Of a stretch of DNA of 64,000 nucleotides, positions 48,269 to 58,600 are shown piece by piece. Where the stretch lies: assembly GCA_014084085.1 (NCBI GenBank), contig NPFB01000033.1:148009-212008 (forward strand), written 5' to 3'. The notes under the pieces were generated by a model. The model was not told where the DNA came from and made no database searches. It saw nothing but the letters and a program-made list of their open reading frames with translations. Positions within the stretch are counted from its first letter, which is position 1, and each line of letters opens with the position of its first letter. The translations under genes were made by a program, and so were the position numbers. The DNA is from Hondaea fermentalgiana. Taxonomy: Eukaryota > Sar > Bigyra > Thraustochytrida > Thraustochytriidae.

Positions 48269-50869
48269 ATGGAGGCGAGAACGCGTGCGCACATGGCAGA
48301 AGAGAATTCGCGTCGTGTCCTGAGTGTTCGCAAAGGGCGCGGAGATGCACTTGGCGCGTGCGTGTACGACCCCGAAGACCTTTCTCTCGCAGTTCTTGCC
48401 CGTACGCACGTTCTTGGAAATAAGGTTGCTCGCATTGTGACCGGGCTCTTTGAAAAGGTTGACCCGGCCACCGTCGTCCTTGCAGCACAAGCCTCTGATG
48501 AGGTTTCGCAGGCAGTCGAAGCGGTCGCCGAACGCTACGGGACATCTGTTGAGAGAGTGAGCTCGAGCGCATTCGATTGCGATGGCGCGCTTCGCAGACT
48601 GCAAAACCTTGGATTCCCCGCTGTGCAACTTCGTACACGACTTGACCGCGACCATGTCACAAGTCTGGAAAGTGTGGGCGGAGCTCTCCACTTCGCGGAG
48701 CGAAAGCAACTATTGGCGCAAGGAACACTTAGCCGCATCGAGCTCCTCAATCTCGACGACTACATGGTCGTGAGCATGGAGAGCTTGCACAGTCTCGATG
48801 TTGTGCGCGAGGAGTCGCACCCTTCGGTCGTGCGGACCAATCACAAGCGCAAGGAGGGATTCTCGCTGCTAACTCTTCTTGATCGCGCCAAAAGCACCGT
48901 GGGGCGCAAGTTGTTACGCCGCTGGGTGCTCCAGCCGCTTGCCAACCGTGACATGATCGAAGAGCGACTTGATTGCGTGCAGTACTTTATGCAAGCGGCG
49001 GCAATCGCACACGCTGGAGACTTGTGCAAGCATCTCTCTGGTCTGCGCGATGTGCCGCGGTTTCTAGCACTTCTCCGCGCCAGAACTGCAAAGGCCTCTG
49101 ATTGGATGACCTTTGCCGAATCTGTGTGTGCTATTGACGCAGTCTTGGACACGCTTGTACAAGTCACGAGAGACGTCGCACGTGACAGGCACGCGCAGGA
49201 CGTCATTCCTGATGCCATTGAAGAACTTGCACACGTCGAGCGGACGACCTTGCGCACGGTGGAAGCTCTCTTAGCGTCGATTGACTGGGAGTCGACTCGA
49301 GACCAAGGCTGGCTCGTTCCTGGGACAGGTGTTTCAAGTCCTCTTGATGCTGCACGCCGCAAGTACGACGCATGTGACTCTATTCTTGCAAACGCGGAAC
49401 CAAATTTGCTCGCGAGTCTTGGCGCAACTTCCAATCGCCAAACAACCTTTTCCCTCGTGTACATGCCAATCCTCGGCTTTCTCGTTCAAGCTGACGGCCA
49501 ATCGCTTTCCAACAACGAAGCATTCAACGTCCCGGCAGATTTTCAGGAGGTTTTCCGCCGCATTGACGATGAAGAAAAGAATGATCAAACCGCGAACGAA
49601 TCCGCTGCTGCTTGTGCTTCCGATGATGCCCTCGCGAACGCAAGCCCGTCAGGAGGGTCGAGGAGACGATCGAGGCGAAGGTCGCCCGACCAATTTGTGT
49701 ACTTTCGCTGTGATCTTACGCGGGCATTGAACGAGGAACATGGGGATCTCTTTGGCAAAGTCCGCGATCTGGAGGATGCCTTTTCACGCGAGCTGGAGTC
49801 TCGCATGCTTGGAATGGAACAGGATCTCGCGTCAATGTGTGCAGCATGCGCCGAGATCGACGTCTTTCTGGCATTTGCAACTACGGCCCGTGACTTTGAC
49901 TACGTGCGTCCTACCATTACATCGGATGCAAAGATATCGCTCAAGGGCGCCAAACATCCCCTGATCACGCACAGTCTTGATCAATATGTCCCCAATGACA
50001 TTTTTATGGGTCGCGAGGACCGCCGCATTCTGCTTGTGACGGGTCCGAACTACTCGGGAAAATCGGTCCTGCTCAAGACCATTGCAACGATTGTCATTAT
50101 GGCCCAGGTTGGCTGCTTTGTGCCAGCGCAAGAGGCATCCCTCGGCATTATTGACAGATTGTTCACGCGCGTCGAGTCGCTGGAGTCGAGCACGACGCTC
50201 ATGGAAAGCTCATTTTCAATTGATGTGCAGCAAGTTGCAAACATGCTTCACAACGCAACAATGCATTCCCTTCTCCTCGTCGATGAGTTTGGCAAAGGCA
50301 CCTCGAGCGTGGACGGGGCCAGTATTCTGGCGGCGACTGTGCGTCATTTGAGTCGTCTGGGAAAAAATGCACCTCGAACGCTGATCACCACGCATTTTCT
50401 CGAGGTTCTCGACCATGGCCTCGTGCAAAACTTTTCTGGGGTCCAGCTCTGTGAGATGAAGGTGTTGGTGGAAGCCGATCCTGCTCACGAAAAGGAGAAA
50501 GAAAGCGTCAGCTTTCAAGCCCCCGTCCCGCTCTTCCAGCTCGTGGATGGTGCGTCGTCGGCGCGATCCTTTGCGCTTGCGTGCGCAGACCGTGCCAACG
50601 TGCCGCGCGCCATTCTTTTGCGCGCAGCTTCGATTCTTACTCTTTCAGAGCACGGTATTCCCCCCTCTGCGACGCCGGCTCGCGATGCCGAACTTTGTGG
50701 TTTACTGCGCACAATTGACAAACACGAGTGGGCGGATGCTCCTGAGCGCACTGTGTTGGGTCTTGTCAAAGCCATTCAGCGCGTCAAGCGCAGTAATGAC
50801 GTCGACACGACGCAAGAACGAGAGGAAAAGGACACGGCAAAAGACACATCGGATTCGAGCGAGGACTAG
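48269..50869 (+). CDS. MSH5: MSH5, meiotic MutS homologue
   Basis: An 866-residue protein (human MSH5 is 834). It matches MSH5 block by block: LDDYMVVSMESLHSLDV...ESHPSV (about 166-191), the KEGFSLL motif, and KASDWMTF in the lever region. Next come VYMPILGFL (about 395-403) and the C-terminal ATPase. The Walker A is GPNYSGKS (592-599), followed by VGCFVPAQEA and the Walker B VDEFGKGTSS (Asp672, Glu673). ESHPSV and Y-x-PxxGFL separate MSH5 from MSH4 and the mismatch-repair MSHs; no N-terminal mismatch-recognition domain is present. MSH5 pairs with MSH4 to stabilise Holliday-junction intermediates and promote crossovers. An Arg/Ser-rich insert (about 428-475) and an acidic tail are lineage-specific. 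ATG in an ACA-ATG-G context. Confidence 0.9.
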   Translation: MEARTRAHMAEENSRRVLSVRKGRGDALGACVYDPEDLSLAVLARTHVLGNKVARIVTGLFEKVDPATVVLAAQASDEVSQAVEAVAERYGTSVERVSSSAFDCDGALRRLQNLGFPAVQLRTRLDRDHVTSLESVGGALHFAERKQLLAQGTLSRIELLNLDDYMVVSMESLHSLDVVREESHPSVVRTNHKRKEGFSLLTLLDRAKSTVGRKLLRRWVLQPLANRDMIEERLDCVQYFMQAAAIAHAGDLCKHLSGLRDVPRFLALLRARTAKASDWMTFAESVCAIDAVLDTLVQVTRDVARDRHAQDVIPDAIEELAHVERTTLRTVEALLASIDWESTRDQGWLVPGTGVSSPLDAARRKYDACDSILANAEPNLLASLGATSNRQTTFSLVYMPILGFLVQADGQSLSNNEAFNVPADFQEVFRRIDDEEKNDQTANESAAACASDDALANASPSGGSRRRSRRRSPDQFVYFRCDLTRALNEEHGDLFGKVRDLEDAFSRELESRMLGMEQDLASMCAACAEIDVFLAFATTARDFDYVRPTITSDAKISLKGAKHPLITHSLDQYVPNDIFMGREDRRILLVTGPNYSGKSVLLKTIATIVIMAQVGCFVPAQEASLGIIDRLFTRVESLESSTTLMESSFSIDVQQVANMLHNATMHSLLLVDEFGKGTSSVDGASILAATVRHLSRLGKNAPRTLITTHFLEVLDHGLVQNFSGVQLCEMKVLVEADPAHEKEKESVSFQAPVPLFQLVDGASSARSFALACADRANVPRAILLRAASILTLSEHGIPPSATPARDAELCGLLRTIDKHEWADAPERTVLGLVKAIQRVKRSNDVDTTQEREEKDTAKDTSDSSED

Positions 50870-51256
50870 GCCGCAGCCTTGGTCCTTGAATTAAGACTCG
50901 CCGAGACATTTGCTATGGATTCAGATGCGTGTTCCGTTTAAGCTCGATCGCCTATGAAATGACGAAGCTCATTCTATCGGCCTACTCCTTTCTAAAACTC
51001 ACTCAGATGATTCAAATTTAAGAACGCATCTTTCAGTTCTGAAGTGTGAGCAAAATCCTGCAGACATCTGTGGTGTCGCGGAGCATCTTGTGAAAAGTAT
51101 ATTTGTCAGGCCAGGCGAGGCCAGACTAGGCCTTGCAAAGGGCCAGCACATTTGCCGGATTCTCTCGCGTCTCGCTCTTGTGAACGTGGTAATGCCGGAC
51201 AGGGTGAAAATCTCTCACATAATTTTTTATTTTTGGACAGAAGAGAGGAAGAGAAC
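50870..51256. other. convergent 3' intergenic region
   Basis: A 0.4-kb AT-rich spacer between MSH5 (+) and the unknown minus-strand gene. Nothing else was recognised. Confidence 0.4.
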
Positions 51257-51988
51257 TCACAAGTCGCTTGCGTAAATAATGCTCGTTTTGGACTCGAGGT
51301 CGTTCAGGACATCGGCGTCTTCTCCCCATTTGGACTCAAACTCAACGTGGAAGTCGCGTTTGGTGCGGGAGTCACATTCTTCCCGCTCGTCTTGCAATGT
51401 GAGGACACTTTGGATCGTATGAGCGTTAACGTTGCCAAACTCAAGACAATGGTCGAACGCAAGTTTGGATACACGGGGCCAAAGGGCCCCAATAAAGGTT
51501 TCCCGCGCGATGCTTTGAATGCTTGCGTTCTTACCAGTGGGCATAGCGCGCTGATTCATTGTGCGAATTAACATATCGACGTGACACCATGCAAACTTGA
51601 GACCGAGAACTTCGCGAAGGCCTTCGTGAAGCTCGAGACGCGAAATCTTGTTGGGCGTGTTTCCAAGTGTGCATGTTTGGGTCGTTTGGGAATAACAAAG
51701 CGGACGATACGGAAAGCCAGGTTTGTTCGCGTTCTTCCACATTTTGCAGCCGCTCGTATTGACGGAGATACGGTCAATCTGTTCCCAAGCTCTTTCAAGA
51801 ATCCCGCGTGGCTTTTGCGCGTGATCATTCTGCGCGCGCGCCCATTTCCAGACAGCATCTCCCACAATGTTCACGAGTCGTTCTGCTGTCACGTGCGAGT
51901 CCGTGGGCACTTTGCGGAGCTCTTTGACATTTTCTTCACCTGTTATCGGGTCCTTGGTTCTGATACGGACCTTCTGGAGCGCGTCCAT
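51257..51988 (-). CDS. unrecognised 243-residue protein
   Basis: A 243-residue protein counted from the ATG at 51988; a longer frame would need a TTG at 52039. The composition is balanced and protein-like: a basic N-terminus (QKVRIRTKDPITGEENV), a Cys/Trp-containing centre (GCKMWKNANKPGFPYRPLCY, about 81-100), helical segments about 118-170, and an acidic C-terminus (DADVLNDLESKTS). No signal peptide or TM. No family recognised. The divergent lipase/C2 frame is open leftwards over part of this gene on the other strand, but the minus-strand frame has the more natural composition. Confidence 0.55.
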   Translation of the reverse strand: MDALQKVRIRTKDPITGEENVKELRKVPTDSHVTAERLVNIVGDAVWKWARAQNDHAQKPRGILERAWEQIDRISVNTSGCKMWKNANKPGFPYRPLCYSQTTQTCTLGNTPNKISRLELHEGLREVLGLKFAWCHVDMLIRTMNQRAMPTGKNASIQSIARETFIGALWPRVSKLAFDHCLEFGNVNAHTIQSVLTLQDEREECDSRTKRDFHVEFESKWGEDADVLNDLESKTSIIYASDL

Positions 51989-52604
51989 TCTCTTCCCGTG
52001 CGACCAATCCGCTCTCCCCTCCGTTCGCAATCCAAACAAATCTCACCAAAACCCTGCGCGAGTCACCTTTCCTCGCACGCCTCTTGCTTGCCTCTTGCTG
52101 CCCTCTCTACCCGCCCCCACCCAGCGACCATCCTTTCCGCGTGTGCACTTGTGCTGCTGCTGTTTGTTCATCATACTCCTCTGCCGGCACACACGAGATC
52201 CGTTGAATAACCCGGCGCAAACGGGCGCCGAAGTCTGCGCAACCCCAACATTTGCCGACCCACCCGCCCGGGCGGCCGGCCGACTCCCCTCGCCTCCCCT
52301 CCTCCCGCGCCCGCTCCGGCGCCCCGCGCGGACGCAGACGCAGACGCGGTCGCGGGCTCGCCCCGCCCCGCCGCGCCGGGCCCAGCCGGCAGGAAGGGAG
52401 CCGCTCTCGCTCTTGGCCGAGCTCCCGGTGTCGCTGGTGTCGCTGGTGTCGCTGTTGTCGCTGTTCTTGTTGTTGTTGTGGTTGACCAACTCGAACTCGG
52501 GCGAGCATTTTCGAAACCAAACCGCCCCGAGATCCCGCGCGACGCGAGCGCCGGCGCGGCGCGGCGCGGCGCAGCGCAGGAGGCGGAGGCAGGCGGCGGG
52601 CGCG
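51989..52604. promoter_or_regulatory. divergent promoter region, GC-rich to the right
   Basis: A 0.6-kb spacer between the unknown gene (-) and the lipase/C2 gene (+). It ends in a GGCGC pentamer tract (52553-52580), 25 bp before the likely ATG. The + frame stays open through the whole spacer. Confidence 0.45.
52553..52580 (+). repeat. GGCGC/GCAGC pentanucleotide repeat
   Basis: About five units of GGCGC changing to GCAGC, just 5' of the lipase/C2 gene start. Confidence 0.8.
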
Positions 52605-55600
52605 ATGCGTGCCGCGGACGCTGCGGAAACTGGCGCCGAAGGCGGCCCGGCCCCCCGCGAGGCGGCCGAAACGATGACGGTGATGGCCGCCGCGACCTCG
52701 ACCTCGACCTCGACCTCGACCTCGACTTCGACCTCAAAATCGCCGGCCCACCAAGAGGCGGCCGGCGAGAGCGGGGGGATGGACAAGGGCGCCGTAGCGG
52801 AAAAGGATACGCCGCCACAACAGAATGAGGCGCGAGGGGAATCTTCGAAAACCGCGCAAGGAGCGGCGGCCGAAACGCTTTCGGCCCCAAGGTCCCAAGA
52901 AGACCGCCACGAGCACGAAGCAGCCGAGCACGATGAGGCAAATGCCCCCGGCGACAAGGATGACACAGACATTACACAAACAGTATCAGCAGCGAGCACA
53001 CTTTCACCAGAGAAAAGAACAGAGGAAACCTTGCAGCAATTGCAGGACGAAGACATAGGAAAAGAAGACAAGGACACCACGATGCACTCACAGGATGTGG
53101 TGGAAGATAAAGAAGACGATACCGACGTGGAAGAAAGCCTGGACGAAGAGGAGAACGACAGCAAGAGCGAGACCGGGAGTCTTGTGGAAATCCCTGAAGA
53201 CGGTGCTGATGCAAAAAGCGAAACCGGAAGCGTCGTCGAGGTCGACATCGCACCAGATCACGTGTCTGACACTGGCGAAAACGCGCTTGGCGGAGAGCAT
53301 CCTCTCTACGCATCGCTCGCAAGTCTGGTGAACGACCGCATGGCGGAAGCGAGCATGAACCTTCACGCCATGTCTGGCGCAAAGCTTTTGCGCTTGCTCT
53401 TGTACTGTCTTATTGGGAACCTCATTGCCGTCGTCATTACCTCCATCTCTGTGGCATGGAGCAACGCATCAAGCGAAAAGATGCCGGGCGCTCCTACACT
53501 CTGGCTCGTGCTCTTTTGGCTTGTGATTCGCGTGCTCCAGTCCATCTGGATGACGGCTGTCGCTGTGTTTTTCACGTACATTGTTGTCGTTGACCTCGAG
53601 GCGCAAAAATTTCACGCTGTGGATCAAGACAAACTCCGCGTCCGGAAAACCTCTCAGGTTGTTGTCCTGCTCTGTACCTGGTGTGCCTGGCTTTTGCCAT
53701 CGTTGAATCCCGGTGTGACCATTGTGGACCTCTACGCCTTTGTTTTGGCCTATCGCGATTGGTCATTCGAAACCTACGAGAAATTTTGGCCCCGGCAGCG
53801 CTATTGCGTGGCCTCTGATGCGCTTTTTGTGGCGAGTTTCTTTTACGGAACCATTGTTCTCTTCAAGTGGATCCGTATCGAAGCTGTCAAGCGCGAGAAT
53901 TGGCTTCGCATCTCCCTGCAGCACGATGGTAACTCGCTCGACATGCAAGCGGTCACGGACTCGCTTCTCGATGTTCACAGCCGGCGACATGATCATGTTC
54001 GCACTGTCAAGGGTGTGGTGCCTCGAATGGCGGCCCTCTATGTGATCGCACGTCTCGCTGTCGGCGAGGTCTTTAACTTTTCCATGGGGTTTGTTCCTGG
54101 CACGGCATGGATTTCTGTCGTTAGATACTGCGCAACCGAGGTCCCTCCGGGAACGCCTTCGCCTTGCACTACCTATGACGATAATGTGCTCACTGCGCTG
54201 ATCATCGTCTTTAGCGTATGGGAGCTCATTCTCGTGGCCTGGATCTTTGTCGAGGCGGGGCGCGCCCGAAATATTCTTTCGCTCTTTTACTTGCTGCAAG
54301 GCCGCGCCAATCTCGTCTCTTTCCATGTTCTCCGTGCAGTCTTTGTGCTTCAAATGTTCTTTCTCTACATTTTGGCCCTCGTTTCCGAGATTGGTCTTGC
54401 ACCAGTCTACGGATTTTACCATGGCCTGACCTTTAGCGGAGTCACATATGGCGATGGCCCCGTGTCAATTGTCATTCTCGCGTGGATCACCGCACTCGTG
54501 TACATGTGCTTACCGTGCGACTGGATTCTCACGCCGCGGTACTGGCGAAAAACTCGAGACACTGGGTATCACTACATGAAGTCGTACAATGAGTTTGCTC
54601 TCGGGGTGCTTGGTGACACGTACATTGTCGATCACCTCGACGTTCTTGCCGAAGACAAGGAGCAGACCGAATTTTCGTCGACAGACATGGGCCCTGCAGA
54701 CGTGGCCACGGCCGACGCAATCAACCATTGTCTGGAGCATCGCGCGAGCCACTTTTTCAGTTTTGACATTGCTGCACTCTTGTGGAATTTTGCTCACACA
54801 ATGTATCTTACGGGTACTGTTCGCTTTGCGCAGTCCGATCCGGATGTCCTTTTGCTCGTGGAAGATGATCAGTTCTCACTCGTTGCGCAAATTTCCGAAG
54901 AGTCTGTCAATGTTTATTGCGCCGTCTTTGCGTCCTCGGAGATGGTCGTAGTGGCCTTTCGCGGGAACGGGGCTCGCATCCCGAACTCGCTTGCAAGCAC
55001 GAGGACCCCACGCATGACCGAACCTTTGCCCGCGCCAGGTCTTGGCGAGGACGAAGAGCAGGTCAACGTGCCTGTTGACGCAAAGCATATGAGTGCTTCG
55101 TCCTCGGCGCAATCATTTGGGCGACTCGCGCGAATGAACTCCTCCATCCTGGCCAGACCCAATTCGGGGGGTGCGACCTCTGGCGGCCGCAACTTTTGCA
55201 CCTGGACCCGGCATCAGCTTGGTCACGTGTTTTCCCAACTTGCGGACCCGCCATTAGTACGCACAGATCTCTCTGAACGATATAGCGTTGTGGCAAGCCG
55301 CATACTCGCAGTGGTGCAGCAGGTCTCTGAGCAAAAGGTACGGCCTGTCTTTACGACCGGGCATGGCGTGGGCGGAGCGTACGCCAGTCTCTGTGCCTTG
55401 GATCTTGCGCGCAAGAGGGAAGAGGTCGGCTTTACACATGTGGCCGTGTACTCGTTTGGCGCACCTCGATTCGGGAATGAAGCCTTCAAGAAGAATTACG
55501 CGGAGATGGTACCGAATCACTTTGACATTGCAAATGTGTCGGACTCGCTGCACACACAGCGAGCCACCACGCTCCCGTGGGACCCGCCACAGCTCGCGCG

Positions 55601-58600
55601 TTTGGGCACACTCGTGCTCGTCGATAGTCTTGGCAGCCTTGTGCTTCGGCCGGACTGGCTTGAAACCTACATCATGCGCGTTTCCAAACGCAAAAAGTTC
55701 AATGGACACGAGCCCTTGGCATATACAACGGCACTCATGCAATGGGCACATCGCATGTACGGTACCAGCTATCGGCCATTGTGGACCTCGAGTTTGCATG
55801 AAGTCAAACTTGGTCTTGGGTCTGGGACGAGTGCAGCTGACGTGGACAAGATGGTCAGCAACGGGACTGACCCTCGAGAGGATGCGCCGTTTGATGCTCT
55901 TGAAGGCTGGCAAACGAGCGTGGTGCGGGCTTACTTGCGTACCTCACAGGTGGGCCTCGGGCCTTATTTCCAAGAGGCGTGCATTCGAATTCGCGTCAAG
56001 CGCATTACTGGCTTGCATGCAGACACGAGCACCTGCATTATTTCGTGTGGGCCTCAGGGTATTAGCAGCTCTCTGTGGGAGGTGGGCAAGACGAAGCCGG
56101 CCCGATTGCAACACCGCTCAACGCTCGCTGGACTCCGTCTCACCCAGTCGGCGCAATCGCCCGAATCGCCAGCCGACATGGAGGCCAAATCGAGCAAAGC
56201 CAACCTCTTCGGTCTTGGCGTCGATGCCGCTGCCCTCGCAGCTCTTCCTACGCGTTTCGCCGACTTTTCAGAAAGCGATCCCATGTACTTTGGCGTGATG
56301 CAAAAGCTTCGGCCCTGCGCAATGCTAATCATCGCAGGCGTCGATATGGCACATGGCAATTTCGGATCCGTTTGTTTGCCCGTCACGGAGCTCTTTCCGA
56401 TTCCCAACGGCAAACCCAAGTCAGTCTCCTTTGAGCTCACCGGACGAGCACGTCGAGAAAACGCGGGCGACCTCAAAGTGCACATTGAAGTGGATAATGT
56501 CGGCGATATCCCACTCGGCGCGCTCTCGAGCTCGCAACATGTAGGTGCCAGTGAGCTTGTTGTTCCCGCGGATCGGCGGCGGACTACGGCAACGAATCTT
56601 GCAAGATATCATCGCCTGGCCCCAGGCTCTGGAGCGGAGGCGATTGGTGCCCCACCTATTCTTGGCGTGCCTGGTCTGGGACCTCTGGGTTCCAGGCCCT
56701 CGGCACTGCCGAGGACGGCATCTGGAGAGTTTGTGGGTACACCTGGCGGTCTTCAACTTTCGCAGCCCATGGCATACTTTTATCTCAAACGAAACTTTAA
56801 CGCGAATTCGCAGCGTGTAGTGCTGCGAGTTGGCGTCATGCGAGCAACAACGCGAACACTTTTGCTCGCTACGCACGATGGAACTCCGGCAAAGGAGATT
56901 TATGCTATTGTGCGTCTTGGCAAAGAGGCCGGGCGTTCGCGAGGGGCAAAAACGATCCACACGCCACAATGGGATGAACTCTTTACATTTGGCAAGCTCG
57001 AAACCTTGACAGGATTTGAAGAACTCAAGGTTGAATTTTACGCGACGGCGCAAGATACGGCAGAGGAAATGCGCAAACTTGAAGCCTATGGCGAAGAACA
57101 TTTACCCCCACCCATGCCTGGGCGATCACTCTCTACCGCGTCCATGGACGACAGCAGGTCTATGTCTGGCTCTCATCGACGGACTGGCGCGGAAGGACAC
57201 ACACGTTCGATCGAGTCGATGACAGGACTGCTTGGCAACCTTGGCTTTGGCAATTCCAGCGCCAGTAGTATTAACAGCTTGAGCGAAAGCAGCGGCTCGA
57301 TCCCAATGGGGTCTTCTGGCCACCTGCATAGCGGTGTTCCTGCAGGTGTCTCGTCAGTGTACGGCACCGCCGGATCACATTTTCCGGATTGGAACGAAGC
57401 AGCTCCGTGGGACGCTGGTGGGGCCGCTGTTGCTGGCGGCGGACCGGGTGCGCGCTTGAGTACGCTATCGAACTCGTCTTCGTCGTTGCTCCAGCAGAGT
57501 GGCCCTAGTCTAGCCGCCGCAGCAGCAGCACTACGCACGGAACCGGCGCCAGACGACCGTCTTCTCGGAAGTGTAGAACTTCCTCTCTCGGCCATCATTA
57601 CCAAGTACCAGGATACGATGGTGGAGCATCAGGACACTGTGCTCGTAAAATGGGAATCGTTTGGCCCTGTCGACCCCCCTCCATCTACTTCCTCGGAAGT
57701 TCCGTCATCATCAGTCACGTCTTCCTTGCCGCCCCCACCGGCGTTTCCTTCTTCGTCGGCTGCAAAAGCAAGTGAAGCGTCTCCTGGCAAAGCAAAGTCA
57801 TCCAAGCAGCCAGACGCGTTGTCAATTCGTGGAGCATCAGCAGCAACGCGCCAAGCGGGAAATCTAGGATCGGAGATTGAGACAAAGTCTGGCGCCCCTG
57901 GCTCGTGTTCCCCAGTCTCTTCGACCACGCCGTCGTCTTCCTCGTCGTCGTCGGGTTCTTCGACCTTTTCATCTTCGGCAGCAGCGTCATTGACCGTCGC
58001 GACGGGAACAAAGGAAGAGAAAAGACGATCGTTGTCCTCGCGCGTTCGTCAAAACGAGTCAGGAGAGCTTCCTGGACACGTGTGCTTTGCCTTTGAGTTG
58101 GCCACCGAGCCTTTGACGGCCACGGAGAAGCAGCCTTTGGGCGCGCGTCTTAAAACACCCAATATGCAAGGCTCGAAACCACGATCAATGGACTGGAAGG
58201 ATATTGGTGGCTCGCCCCGTGGGCGTGGTTCTGGTTCGGGTGGAAATCTTGGAGCACTCGGCGGCCCGGTCTCGAGTGTTGGCGGAGCGAACAATAGCTC
58301 TGGAGCTCATTCGACTGGCCAGTCTGCGTCTGGTCTCAGCCCTGGATCGAATGGCCTTCACCCCACCTCACCCGCGGTGGCAAATGCCAATACTGGGAGC
58401 TCTGGGGTCAACTCGGCAGGTGGGAGCAGTGGTCCAGGCCAGCCCGGTCCAGGACCCGCGTCTCTGAATTCGGGATCGTTTGGATCGGGAGGCCCGGGAA
58501 ATAGACGCCGAGCGAATATGGTGCGCCAGGCGTCTGGTTCGTTGCGAAGTATTATGAATCTTGCGACGAATCCAATTGGAGCGAACTTTCGCATGAGTCG

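Noticed and set aside
48269..50869. MSH4 as the identity of the MutS homologue
   Set aside because: ESHPSV, KEGFSLL, the K-x-SDW segment and Y-x-PxxGFL match MSH5 rather than MSH4.
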